The notes under the pieces: model-generated
The model's input: the letters and a program-made list of their open reading frames with translations, nothing else
What the model was told of the DNA's origin: nothing
The model's database searches: none
Shown here: positions 20,251-28,099 of the stretch, piece by piece
Numbering within the stretch: the first letter of the stretch is position 1
Layout of the letters: every line of letters starts with the position of its first letter
From: JAYRSJ01 sp041920215
GTDB taxonomy: Bacteria; Pseudomonadota; Gammaproteobacteria; Burkholderiales; Burkholderiaceae_C
Reading direction: 5' to 3'
DNA length: 64,000 bases
Assembly: GCA_041920215.1 (NCBI GenBank)
Contig: JAYRSJ010000005.1
Span: forward strand, 1-64,000
Program-made: the position numbers and the translations under genes

Positions 20251-20279
20251 TTGCGCGCTGATCGCCCCTGATTTATTCT
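20251..20279 (+). promoter_or_regulatory. Predicted sigma70 promoter for liuB operon
   Basis: TTGCGC at 20251-20256 and TATTCT at 20274-20279 are separated by exactly 17 bp. Each matches the sigma70 consensus at four or more positions, which stands out in this GC-rich region. The expected transcript start is near 20286, leaving a ~94 nt leader before liuB. Confidence 0.45.
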
Positions 20280-20317
20280 TGCGGCCTCGCACTCTGCGAT
20301 CAGGGTGCGAGGAAATA

Positions 20318-20332
20318 TTGAGCCGGGCTCAG
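20318..20332. promoter_or_regulatory. Candidate TetR operator 2 (TTGAG-N5-CTCAG)
   Basis: TTGAGCCGGGCTCAG repeats the arms of the site at 20230-20244, with 88 bp between the starts of the two sites. The core TGAGC-CGG-GCTCA is a perfect palindrome. It falls downstream of the predicted promoter, so binding could block elongation or form a loop with site 1. Confidence 0.48.
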
Positions 20333-20379
20333 ATTTAGAGCTGGCCCTGGCAGCGACAGATCAGCAGGAGACATCTCAG

Positions 20380-21987
20380 ATGGCGGTTCTCAGCACCAAG
20401 CTCAACGCCCGCTCGGCGGACTTCAAGGCCAATGCCGAGGCGATGCGCGCCTTGCTGGACGATCTGAACGCGCGGCTGGAGAAGATCGCCCAGGGCGGTG
20501 GCGAGGCGGCGCGCGCCAAGCACACCGCGCGCGGCAAGCTCTTGCCGCGCGAGCGGGTGGAGCTGCTGCTCGATCCCGGCACGCCTTTTCTGGAGATCGC
20601 GCCGCTGGCCGGCCTGAATATGTATGACAACGCGGCGCCGGGCGGCGGCATGATCGCCGGCATCGGGCGGGTCAATGGCGTCGAATGCGTGATCGTCTGC
20701 AATGACGCGACGGTCAAGGGCGGCACCTACTACCCGGTCACCGTCAAGAAGCATCTGCGCGCGCAGGAGATCGCCGAGCAGAACGGCCTGCCCTGCATCT
20801 ATCTGGTCGATTCGGGCGGCGCCAACCTGCCCAACCAGGACGAGGTCTTCCCCGACCGCGACCATTTCGGCCGCATCTTCTACAACCAGGCCAATCTCTC
20901 GGCCAAAGGCCTGCCGCAGATCGCGGTGGTGATGGGCAGCTGCACCGCCGGCGGTGCCTATGTGCCGGCGATGAGCGACGAGACCATCATCGTCAAGAAC
21001 CAGGGCACCATCTTCCTGGGCGGCCCGCCACTGGTGAAGGCGGCCACCGGCGAGGTGGTCAGCGCCGAGGATCTGGGTGGCGGCGATGTGCATACCCGGC
21101 TCTCGGGCGTGGCCGACCACCTGGCCGAGAACGACACCCACGCGCTGGCCCTGGCGCGCAATGTGGTGGGCAATCTCAACTGGACCAAGCCGAGCCCGCT
21201 GCGCCTGCAGGAGCCGAAGGCGCCGCTGCTGGACCCGGCCGAGCTGCACGGCGTGATCCCCACCGACACCCGCAAGCCCTTCGATGTGCGCGAGGTGATC
21301 GCGCGCGTGGTCGACGGCAGCGAGTTCGACGAATTCAAGGCCCGCTACGGCGCCACCCTGGTCTGCGGCTTCGCGCATATCGAGGGCATGCCGGTGGGCA
21401 TCGTCGCCAACAACGGCATCCTGTTTGCCGAGAGCGCCAACAAGGGGGCGCACTTCATCGAGCTGTGCTGCCAGCGCAAGATCCCGCTGGTCTTCCTGCA
21501 GAACATCACCGGCTTCATGGTCGGCCGCAAGTACGAAAACGAGGGCATCGCCCGCGCTGGCGCCAAGATGGTGACGGCGGTGGCCTGCGCCAATGTGCCC
21601 AAGTTCACCGTGATCATCGGCGGCAGCTTTGGCGCCGGCAATTACGGCATGTGCGGCCGCGCCTACAGCCCGCGCTTCCTGTGGATGTGGCCCAACGCGC
21701 GCATCAGCGTGATGGGTGGCGAGCAGGCTGCCAGCGTGCTGGCCACCGTCAAGCGCGATGGCATCGAGGCCAAGGGCGGCAGCTGGAGTGCAGACGAGGA
21801 GGAAGCGTTCAAGGCGCCGATCCGCCAGCAGTACGAAGACCAGGGCCATCCTTACTACGCCAGTGCGCGTCTGTGGGACGACGGCGTGATCGACCCGGCC
21901 GACACGCGCCGCGTGCTGGCGCTGGGCCTGTCGGCCGCGCTGAATGCGCCGATTCCCGACGCCAAGTTCGGCGTGTTCCGGATGTAA
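20380..21987 (+). CDS. liuB: Methylcrotonyl-CoA carboxylase beta (carboxyltransferase) subunit
   Basis: 535 residues, the usual length. The start at 20380 is supported by AGGAG at 20366-20370. Carboxyltransferase signatures: LLPRERVELLLDPG near the N-terminus, YLVDSGGANLPNQDEVFPDRDHFGRIF (split here as YLVDSGGANLPNQ and DEVFPD), SCTAGGAYVPAMSDE, and GGSFGAGNYGMCGRAYSPRF with WMWPNARISVMGG. These are specific to methylcrotonyl- rather than propionyl-CoA carboxylase. It transfers CO2 from carboxybiotin on LiuD to 3-methylcrotonyl-CoA in leucine catabolism. It is the first gene of the operon. The usual first gene, isovaleryl-CoA dehydrogenase (liuA), is absent from the window. Confidence 0.95.
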   Translation: MAVLSTKLNARSADFKANAEAMRALLDDLNARLEKIAQGGGEAARAKHTARGKLLPRERVELLLDPGTPFLEIAPLAGLNMYDNAAPGGGMIAGIGRVNGVECVIVCNDATVKGGTYYPVTVKKHLRAQEIAEQNGLPCIYLVDSGGANLPNQDEVFPDRDHFGRIFYNQANLSAKGLPQIAVVMGSCTAGGAYVPAMSDETIIVKNQGTIFLGGPPLVKAATGEVVSAEDLGGGDVHTRLSGVADHLAENDTHALALARNVVGNLNWTKPSPLRLQEPKAPLLDPAELHGVIPTDTRKPFDVREVIARVVDGSEFDEFKARYGATLVCGFAHIEGMPVGIVANNGILFAESANKGAHFIELCCQRKIPLVFLQNITGFMVGRKYENEGIARAGAKMVTAVACANVPKFTVIIGGSFGAGNYGMCGRAYSPRFLWMWPNARISVMGGEQAASVLATVKRDGIEAKGGSWSADEEEAFKAPIRQQYEDQGHPYYASARLWDDGVIDPADTRRVLALGLSAALNAPIPDAKFGVFRM

Positions 21988-21996
21988 GGCCGGGCG

Positions 21997-23049
21997 ATGA
22001 GCGTCGCGCTGCGGCCGCTGGCCGCCACCGATTCACTGCAGGAACTGACCGCGCTGCTGCACAAGGCCTATGCGGCGCTGGGCGCGCAGGGCTGGAACTT
22101 CACCGCGGTGGACCAGAGTGTGGAGCTGACCGCCCAGCGCGTGGCCGGCGGCGGCTGCCTGGTGGCGGTGGACGAGGGCGGGCAGCTGGTCGGCACGGTG
22201 AATATGCGCGGGCCTTATCGGCCCGACCAAGATGCCTGGAGCCTGGCCACGCCCTGGTATCTGCGCGATGACACGGCCATCCTGTCGCAGTTCGCAGTCG
22301 ATCCCGACTGCCAGGGCCAGGGCCTGGGCGCGCGCCTGATGGAGGCGGCCGAGGCCTGGGCGGCGGCGCGGGGATTCCTCCATGTGGCGCTGGACACCGC
22401 CGAGCCCGCCGAAAAACTGCAGCGCCGCTATGCGCAGCGTGGCTACCGTACGGTGGGCTGCACGCAGTGGGAGGGCAAGACCTACGCCAGCGTGCTGATG
22501 GCCAAGGCCCTGCCGCACTCGCCGCTGCGCGCCGCGCTGCTGCGCCTGGCGCATTACGAGCTGTGGGCGACGCGACGTCTGCTGAAGGCGGTCGATGGCC
22601 TGAGCGACGCGCAGTACCGCCAGGACGCCGGCCTGTTCTTCAAGAGCGTGCATGGCACGCTGAACCATCTGCTGGTGGGCCAGTCGCTGCTGTGGCTGCC
22701 GCGCTTTGCCGAGGGCAGCTCGCCGGTGATGGCGCTGAACGCCGAGGCCGAGCCGGATCGCGCCCGCCTGCGCCAGCGCCTGCTGGACGGCGCAGCGCGC
22801 TGGCCGGCGGTGATCGCGGCGCTGGACGAGACACGCCTGTGCGAGGGCGTGCTCGACTACCGCACCGCACAGGGCGAGCCGGCCAGCGTGCCGATGGCCG
22901 CCTGCCTGCAGCATGTGTTCAACCACGGCACCCACCACCGCGGCCAGATCACGGCCGCGCTGACGGCGCTGGGCCAGGCCGGTCCGGCGCTGGACCTGAT
23001 GCACATGCTGCGCGAATGGCCGCAGCCCCAGGAGATATCCCCACCATGA
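21997..23049 (+). CDS. GNAT acetyltransferase - DinB domain fusion protein
   Basis: 350 residues. The N-terminal half (~1-170) is a GNAT N-acetyltransferase: ILSQFAVDPDCQGQGLGARLM is the acetyl-CoA binding motif A, followed by RRYAQRGY. The C-terminal half (~175-350) is a DinB/YfiT-like four-helix domain with the metal-ligand histidines in GTLNHLLVG and HVFNHGTHHRGQI. DinB domains are metal-dependent, often thiol-linked enzymes of mostly unknown role. The gene starts 9 bp after liuB and its stop overlaps the liuC start (ATGA at 23046-23049), so it is translated as part of the leucine operon. It could acylate or deacylate an intermediate or detoxify a reactive acyl-CoA, but no function can be assigned. 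Confidence 0.8.
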   Translation: MSVALRPLAATDSLQELTALLHKAYAALGAQGWNFTAVDQSVELTAQRVAGGGCLVAVDEGGQLVGTVNMRGPYRPDQDAWSLATPWYLRDDTAILSQFAVDPDCQGQGLGARLMEAAEAWAAARGFLHVALDTAEPAEKLQRRYAQRGYRTVGCTQWEGKTYASVLMAKALPHSPLRAALLRLAHYELWATRRLLKAVDGLSDAQYRQDAGLFFKSVHGTLNHLLVGQSLLWLPRFAEGSSPVMALNAEAEPDRARLRQRLLDGAARWPAVIAALDETRLCEGVLDYRTAQGEPASVPMAACLQHVFNHGTHHRGQITAALTALGQAGPALDLMHMLREWPQPQEISPP

Positions 23050-23828
23050 CGAGCACACTGAAGATCGACCGCCAGGGCCATGTGGCCACCGTCACGCTGA
23101 ACCGTCCCGAGGTGCGCAACGCCTTCAACGACGATGTGATCGCCGAGCTGACGGCTGTGTTCAAGAGCCTGGGGCAGGACCCGGCCTTGCGCGCCATCGT
23201 GCTGGCCGCCGAAGGCAAGGCCTTCTGCGCCGGTGCCGACCTGAACTGGATGAAGGCCATGGCCGGCTACAGCTGGGATGAAAACCATGCCGACGCCGCC
23301 AAGCTGGCCGAGATGCTGTGGACCATCTACAGCTGCCCGCTGCCGGTGATCGCACGGGTGCAGGGCGATGTCTATGCCGGTGGCGTGGGCCTGGTGTCCT
23401 GTGCCGACATCGTCGTCGCGGTGGACACGGCGGGCTTCTGCCTGTCCGAGGCCAAGCTGGGCCTGCTGCCGGCGACCATCGGCCCCTATGTGGTCCGCGC
23501 CCTGGGCGAGCAGGCTTCGCGCCGCTACTTCCTCACCGCCGAGCGCTTCAGCGCCAGCGAGGCGCAACGCCTGGGCCTGGTGCAGGAGCTGGCCACCGCC
23601 GAGACCCTGGACGAGCGAGTGGCTGCGCTGACCAGCGCCCTGTGCGCCAACGGTCCGGCCGCGGTGAAGGCGTGCAAGAAGCTGGTGCAGGACCTGGCAC
23701 ATGCGCCCATCACCGCCGCGCTGCGCGACGACACCGCGCGCCGCATTGCCGACATCCGCGCCAGCAGCGAGGGCCGCGAGGGCGTGCAGAGCTTTCTCAA
23801 CAAGAGCAAGCCCAGCTGGCTGGCATGA
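23046..23828 (+). CDS. liuC: Methylglutaconyl-CoA hydratase (enoyl-CoA hydratase family)
   Basis: 260 residues, from the ATG overlapping the previous stop. Crotonase fold signatures: TLNRPEVRNAFNDDVI, the oxyanion-hole stretch GKAFCAGADLNWMK, and GVGLVSCADIVVA with LSEAKLGLLPATIGPYV. FCAGADLNWM is typical of the 3-methylglutaconyl-CoA hydratases of leucine degradation. It hydrates 3-methylglutaconyl-CoA to HMG-CoA, one step after LiuB/LiuD. Its stop overlaps the bioA ATG (23825-23828), so translational coupling continues straight from leucine catabolism into biotin synthesis. Confidence 0.92.
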   Translation: MTSTLKIDRQGHVATVTLNRPEVRNAFNDDVIAELTAVFKSLGQDPALRAIVLAAEGKAFCAGADLNWMKAMAGYSWDENHADAAKLAEMLWTIYSCPLPVIARVQGDVYAGGVGLVSCADIVVAVDTAGFCLSEAKLGLLPATIGPYVVRALGEQASRRYFLTAERFSASEAQRLGLVQELATAETLDERVAALTSALCANGPAAVKACKKLVQDLAHAPITAALRDDTARRIADIRASSEGREGVQSFLNKSKPSWLA

Positions 23829-25129
23829 CGACAAGCGCGACCCAGGACCTGCAGCGCCGCAGTCTCGATGCGGTGTGGCATCCCTGCACGCAGATGGCGC
23901 GGGCCGAAACCGTGCCGCCGCTGCCGATCGCGCGCGGTGAGGGGCCCTGGCTCTACGACTACGCGGGCCGGCGCTATTTCGACGCCAACAGTTCCTGGTG
24001 GGTGAACCTCTTCGGCCATGCCGATGCCGGCCTCAACGTGGCGATCAAGCGGCAGCTCGACACGCTGCCGCATGTGATGCTGGCCGGCTGCACCCATGAG
24101 CCGGCGGTGCGTCTGGCCGAGCGGCTGGCGGCCCGCACCGGTCAGGCGCTGGGCCACTGCTTCTTCGCCAGCGATGGCGCCAGCGCGGTCGAGATCGCGC
24201 TGAAGCAGAGTTTCCACAGCTGGCGCAACCGGGGGCGCGCGGACAAGCGCGAGTTCGTCTGCCTGCGCAATGGCTATCACGGCGAGACCATAGGCGCGCT
24301 GGCCGTCACCGATGTGGCGGTGTTTCGCGACGCCTACGACCCGCTGCTGATGCGCGCGCACAGCGTCGAATCGCCCGACAGCCGTCTGGGCAACGAGGCC
24401 CAGGCCTTGGCCGCGATGCGGGCCTTGCTCGAAGCCCGGCACTCGACCATCGCCGCCGTCATCGTCGAGCCGCTGGTGCAGGGCGCCGCCGGCATGGTGA
24501 TGCATGCGCCCAGCTATCTGCGTGCCCTGCGTCAGCTCTGCACCGAGTTCGAGCTGCATCTGATCGCCGACGAGATCGCGGTGGGCTGTGGCCGCACAGG
24601 CAGCTTCTTCGCCTGGGAACAGACCGGCGCCGATTGGCCCGACTTCTTGCTGCTCTCCAAGGGCATCACCGGCGGCACCTTGCCGCTGTCCCTGGTACTG
24701 ACGAGCGATGCCGTCTACCGGGCCTTCTGGAGCGAGGAGGTGGCGCGCGGTTTTCTGCATTCGCATTCCTACACCGGCAACGCCCTGGCCTGTGCCGCCG
24801 CCAATGCGGTGCTGGACCGCTTCGATGCCGGCCAGCTGGAGGTCAACCGCGCTCAGGCCGGGCTGCTGGCTGAGGCCTTCGCGCCGCTGGCGGCGGACCC
24901 GCGGCTCGAACAGCTGCGCCAGCGCGGCATGATCCTGGCCTTCGATGTGAAGCAGCCGGGCGAGCGCTTTGCCGAACGCTTCCACCTGGCCGCCCGCGCC
25001 CGCGAGCTGCTGATACGCCCGATAGGCGCCACCGTCTACCTGATGCCGCCCTATCTGATCGATGCGCCGACAGCGCAGTTCCTCTATCAGGCCCTGAGGG
25101 CCACGCTGGATGATGTCTTCGCTGCTTGA
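23825..25129 (+). CDS. bioA: Adenosylmethionine-8-amino-7-oxononanoate aminotransferase
   Basis: 434 residues from the ATG at 23825; the long upstream open frame is shadow of liuC. Class III PLP aminotransferase with BioA-specific features: WHPCTQM near the N-terminus, SSWWVNLFGHA, LAGCTHEPAV, FFASDGASAVEIALKQ, DEIAVGCGRTG and LLLSKGITGGTLPLS with the PLP-binding Lys. It makes 7,8-diaminopelargonate from KAPA using S-adenosylmethionine as amino donor. First of four contiguous biotin genes (A-F-D-B), with no bioC or bioH alongside. bioF begins inside its last codons (20 bp overlap). Confidence 0.95.
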   Translation: MTTSATQDLQRRSLDAVWHPCTQMARAETVPPLPIARGEGPWLYDYAGRRYFDANSSWWVNLFGHADAGLNVAIKRQLDTLPHVMLAGCTHEPAVRLAERLAARTGQALGHCFFASDGASAVEIALKQSFHSWRNRGRADKREFVCLRNGYHGETIGALAVTDVAVFRDAYDPLLMRAHSVESPDSRLGNEAQALAAMRALLEARHSTIAAVIVEPLVQGAAGMVMHAPSYLRALRQLCTEFELHLIADEIAVGCGRTGSFFAWEQTGADWPDFLLLSKGITGGTLPLSLVLTSDAVYRAFWSEEVARGFLHSHSYTGNALACAAANAVLDRFDAGQLEVNRAQAGLLAEAFAPLAADPRLEQLRQRGMILAFDVKQPGERFAERFHLAARARELLIRPIGATVYLMPPYLIDAPTAQFLYQALRATLDDVFAA

Positions 25130-26327
25130 GCATCTGCAGACCAAGCTGGACGCGATCGCGGCCCAGGACCTGACGCGTTTTCTGCGCGCCGCCGAAAGCC
25201 CCACCGCGCCGCGCCAGCAGGTGCGCGGGGCCGATGGCCTGACCCGCGAGCTGCTGATGTTCTGCAGCAATGACTATCTGGGCCTGGCCGCCCATCCGCG
25301 CCTGGCTGATGCCTTGTCGGAGGGCGCCCATGCCTATGGCGCCGGCTCGGGCGCCTCGCACCTGATCAGCGGCCACTCGATCGCCCATGAGCGGCTGGAG
25401 GAGCTGCTGGCCGCCTGGTACCAGGCCCATATCCCGCGCGCCCGCTGCCTCAGCTTCTGCACCGGCTATATGGCCAATCTGGCGGTGTTGACCGCGCTGG
25501 GTGATGAGCAGGCCGAGATCTTTTCCGAGGCCCTCAACCATGCCTCGCTGATCGACGGCGCCCGCCTGGCCAAGGCCGCGGTGCAGCGCTATGCGCACGG
25601 CGACCTGGCCCAGCTGCGTGCGCTGCTGGCGGCCAGCCGCGCGCGCGTCAAGCTGATCGTCAGCGATGCGGTCTTCAGCATGGACGGCGATATCGCGCCG
25701 CTGCCCGATCTGCTGCGCCTGGCCGAGGAGTTCGATGCCTGGCTGATCGTCGACGACGCGCACGGTTTCGGCGTGCTGGGCACGCATGGCCGCGGCTCGC
25801 TGGAGCATTTTGATCTGCGCAGCGAGCGTCTGGTGCTGGTGGGCACGCTGGGCAAGGCGGCCGGTCTGTCCGGCGCCTTTGTGGTCGCCCATCCCATCGT
25901 CATCGAATACCTGCTGCAAGCCGCCCGGCCCTATATCTTCACGACGGCGATGCCGCCGGCGATCGCCCATGCGCTGCTGGTCAGCCTGGATCTGATCGAG
26001 AGCGGCCTGGGCGCGCGCCGCCGCCTGGCGCTGCGTCAGCGCCAGCAGCAGCTGCGCATGGGCGTGGTGGAGCTGCTGGCGCGTCGGCCCCAGCCGGGCT
26101 GGCGGCTGGCGCTGTCGCAGACACCGATACAGCCGCTGATCGTCGGCGCCAACGCCGAGGTGATGCGTCTGGCCGCCCGGCTTGAGCAGCAGGGCCTGCG
26201 GGTGCCCGGCATACGGCCGCCCACCGTGCCCAAGGGCGAGGCGCGGCTGCGCATCACGCTGTGCGCCACCCACAGCGAGGCCGATGTGCAGCGTCTGCTG
26301 GACGGGCTGGAGGCCTGCCTGTCATGA
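25110..26327 (+). CDS. bioF: 8-amino-7-oxononanoate synthase
   Basis: 405 residues; ATG at 25110 (a second ATG follows at 25113, so the start may be three bases later). Alpha-oxoamine synthase family: FCSNDYLGLAAHPRL, GAGSGASHLISGHS, SFCTGYMANLAVL, SDAVFSMDGDIAPL and VDDAHGFGVLG, with the PLP Lys in VGTLGKAAGLSGAF. It condenses pimeloyl-thioester with L-alanine to KAPA. About 15 residues longer than the E. coli protein, in loops near the N-terminus and in the C-terminal domain. It overlaps bioA by 20 bp and bioD by 4 bp, so translation is coupled. Confidence 0.95.
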   Translation: MMSSLLEHLQTKLDAIAAQDLTRFLRAAESPTAPRQQVRGADGLTRELLMFCSNDYLGLAAHPRLADALSEGAHAYGAGSGASHLISGHSIAHERLEELLAAWYQAHIPRARCLSFCTGYMANLAVLTALGDEQAEIFSEALNHASLIDGARLAKAAVQRYAHGDLAQLRALLAASRARVKLIVSDAVFSMDGDIAPLPDLLRLAEEFDAWLIVDDAHGFGVLGTHGRGSLEHFDLRSERLVLVGTLGKAAGLSGAFVVAHPIVIEYLLQAARPYIFTTAMPPAIAHALLVSLDLIESGLGARRRLALRQRQQQLRMGVVELLARRPQPGWRLALSQTPIQPLIVGANAEVMRLAARLEQQGLRVPGIRPPTVPKGEARLRITLCATHSEADVQRLLDGLEACLS

Positions 26328-27022
26328 AGGGCTTGTTCATCACCGGCAGCGATACCGAGATCGGCAAGACCTGTGTCACCGCCGGGCTGACCCATCTGCT
26401 GGCCGAGGCCGGCCTGCGGGTGGCGCCGGTGAAGGCGCTGGCGGCCGGGCAGGAGCTGATCGAGGGCCGCTGGGTCAACGAGGATGTGTTGCGTCTGCAG
26501 GCGGCACAGCGCCTGGGGCTGAGCGCCGCGCAGGTGGGGCCGCTGCAGTTCCGCGCCGCCTGCGCGCCGCATATCGCGGCAGCCCTCGAGGGGCGAGCGA
26601 TTGCGCGCGAGCCGCTGCTGGCGGCGCTACGCGCCAGCGCGGCGCTGGGCGATCTGGCCCTGATCGAGGGCGTGGGCGGCTTTCGCGTGCCCTTGTGCGC
26701 CGGCTACGACAGCGCCGATCTGGCCGTGGATCTGGCCCTGCCGGTGGTGCTGGTGGTGGGCTTGCGCCTGGGCTGCATCAACCATGCCTTGCTGACGGCC
26801 GAGGCAATCGCCGCGCGCGGCCTGCACCTGGTCGGCTGGGTGGCCAACACGGTGGACAGCTCGGTCGACGGCGGCATGCCCCATCTGGCCGACAATCTGG
26901 CGGCCCTGGCGGCCGGCCTGTCTGCCCCCTGCCTGGGCCATCTGCCCCGGCTTCCTGATCCCTCACCCGCGGCCGTGGCCGCGCATCTCGCGCAGCCTTT
27001 GCTGCTGGAACTCCTCCGATGA
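26324..27022 (+). CDS. bioD: Dethiobiotin synthetase
   Basis: 232 residues from the ATG at 26324, overlapping the bioF stop (ATGA). P-loop GSDTEIGKTCVTAGL at residues ~7-21 differs slightly from the usual GTDTxVGKT but keeps Gly-Lys-Thr. The substrate-contacting Lys occurs in APVKALAAGQ (the usual motif is VKPVxxG). LIEGVGGFRVPL is the Mg/ATP EGxGG motif. It closes the ureido ring of dethiobiotin from DAPA, CO2 and ATP. Length is typical. Its stop overlaps the bioB ATG. Confidence 0.93.
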   Translation: MKGLFITGSDTEIGKTCVTAGLTHLLAEAGLRVAPVKALAAGQELIEGRWVNEDVLRLQAAQRLGLSAAQVGPLQFRAACAPHIAAALEGRAIAREPLLAALRASAALGDLALIEGVGGFRVPLCAGYDSADLAVDLALPVVLVVGLRLGCINHALLTAEAIAARGLHLVGWVANTVDSSVDGGMPHLADNLAALAAGLSAPCLGHLPRLPDPSPAAVAAHLAQPLLLELLR

Positions 27023-28077
27023 AACAGAGCACCAACCAAGTCCAATCGCTGACCCCCAGCACCGATGCCGAGCGCCGCAACACCCGGGCCTGGACGGTCA
27101 ATGAGGTGGCCGCCCTGTTCGAGCTGCCCTTCAACGACCTGATGTTCCGCGCCCAGCAGGTGCATCGCGAGCATTTCGATGCCAATGCGGTGCAGCTCTC
27201 GACGCTGCTGTCGATCAAGACCGGCGGCTGCGAGGAGGACTGCAAGTACTGCCCTCAGTCGGCCCATTTCGACACCGGCCTGAAGGCCGAGAAGCTGATC
27301 CCGCTGGCCGAGGTGATGGAGGCGGCCCGCGCCGCCAAGGCCAACGGTGCCACCCGCTTCTGCATGGGCGCGGCCTGGCGCACGCCCAAGGAGCGCCATC
27401 TGCAGGCCATCGGCGAGATGATCAGCGAGGTCAAGGCCCTGGGCCTGGAAACCTGCCTGACCGCCGGCATGCTGGGCGAAGGCCAGGCCGAGCAGCTGCG
27501 CGAGGCGGGCCTGGACTACTACAACCACAACCTCGATACCGCGCCCGAGTTCTACGGCCAGATCATCACCACCCGCACCTACCAGGACCGGCTGGAGACG
27601 CTGTACCGGGTGCGCCAGGTCGGGCTCAAGGTCTGCTCGGGCGGCATCGTCGGCCTGGGCGAGTCGCGGCGCGAGCGCGCCGGCCTGCTGGTGCAGCTGG
27701 CCAATCTGGACCCGTATCCGGAGAGCGTGCCCATCAACAATCTGGTGCAGGTGGAAGGCACGCCGCTGGCCGGCACCGCGCCGCTGGATCCCTTCGAATT
27801 CGTGCGCAGTATCGCGGTGGCCCGCATCATCATGCCGCGCGCGATGGTGCGGCTCTCGGCCGGCCGCGAGCAGATGCCGGAAAGCCTGCAGGCGCTGTGC
27901 TTCCTGGCGGGCGCCAACAGCATGTTCTACGGCGACAAGCTGCTGACCACCAGCAATCCGCAGGCCGAGAAGGACCGGGCGCTGCTGCAGCGGCTGGGCA
28001 TGCATTGCGCCAGCGAGGCCGAGCTCGCGGCCGAGCCCGGCGCCGCCTGCGGCGAGCATGGCTGCGCTACGCATTAA
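27019..28077 (+). CDS. bioB: Biotin synthase
   Basis: 352 residues; ATG overlaps the bioD stop. Radical SAM Cys triad C71, C75, C78 in GGCEEDCKYCPQS, and YYNHNLDTAPEFY, GGIVGLGE, VPINNLVQVEGTPLAGT, ARIIMPRAMVRLSAGR, all strongly BioB. Residues for the auxiliary 2Fe-2S cluster occur along the same barrel (CMGAAW, CLTAGML, and the Arg of MVRLSAGR). It inserts sulfur into dethiobiotin to give biotin. A short C-terminal tail ends in CGEHGC. liuD starts only 22 bp later, so the vitamin would be made next to its apo-enzyme. Confidence 0.96.
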   Translation: MKQSTNQVQSLTPSTDAERRNTRAWTVNEVAALFELPFNDLMFRAQQVHREHFDANAVQLSTLLSIKTGGCEEDCKYCPQSAHFDTGLKAEKLIPLAEVMEAARAAKANGATRFCMGAAWRTPKERHLQAIGEMISEVKALGLETCLTAGMLGEGQAEQLREAGLDYYNHNLDTAPEFYGQIITTRTYQDRLETLYRVRQVGLKVCSGGIVGLGESRRERAGLLVQLANLDPYPESVPINNLVQVEGTPLAGTAPLDPFEFVRSIAVARIIMPRAMVRLSAGREQMPESLQALCFLAGANSMFYGDKLLTTSNPQAEKDRALLQRLGMHCASEAELAAEPGAACGEHGCATH

Positions 28078-28099
28078 ACAAGTTAGCTGGAGAGCGTCC

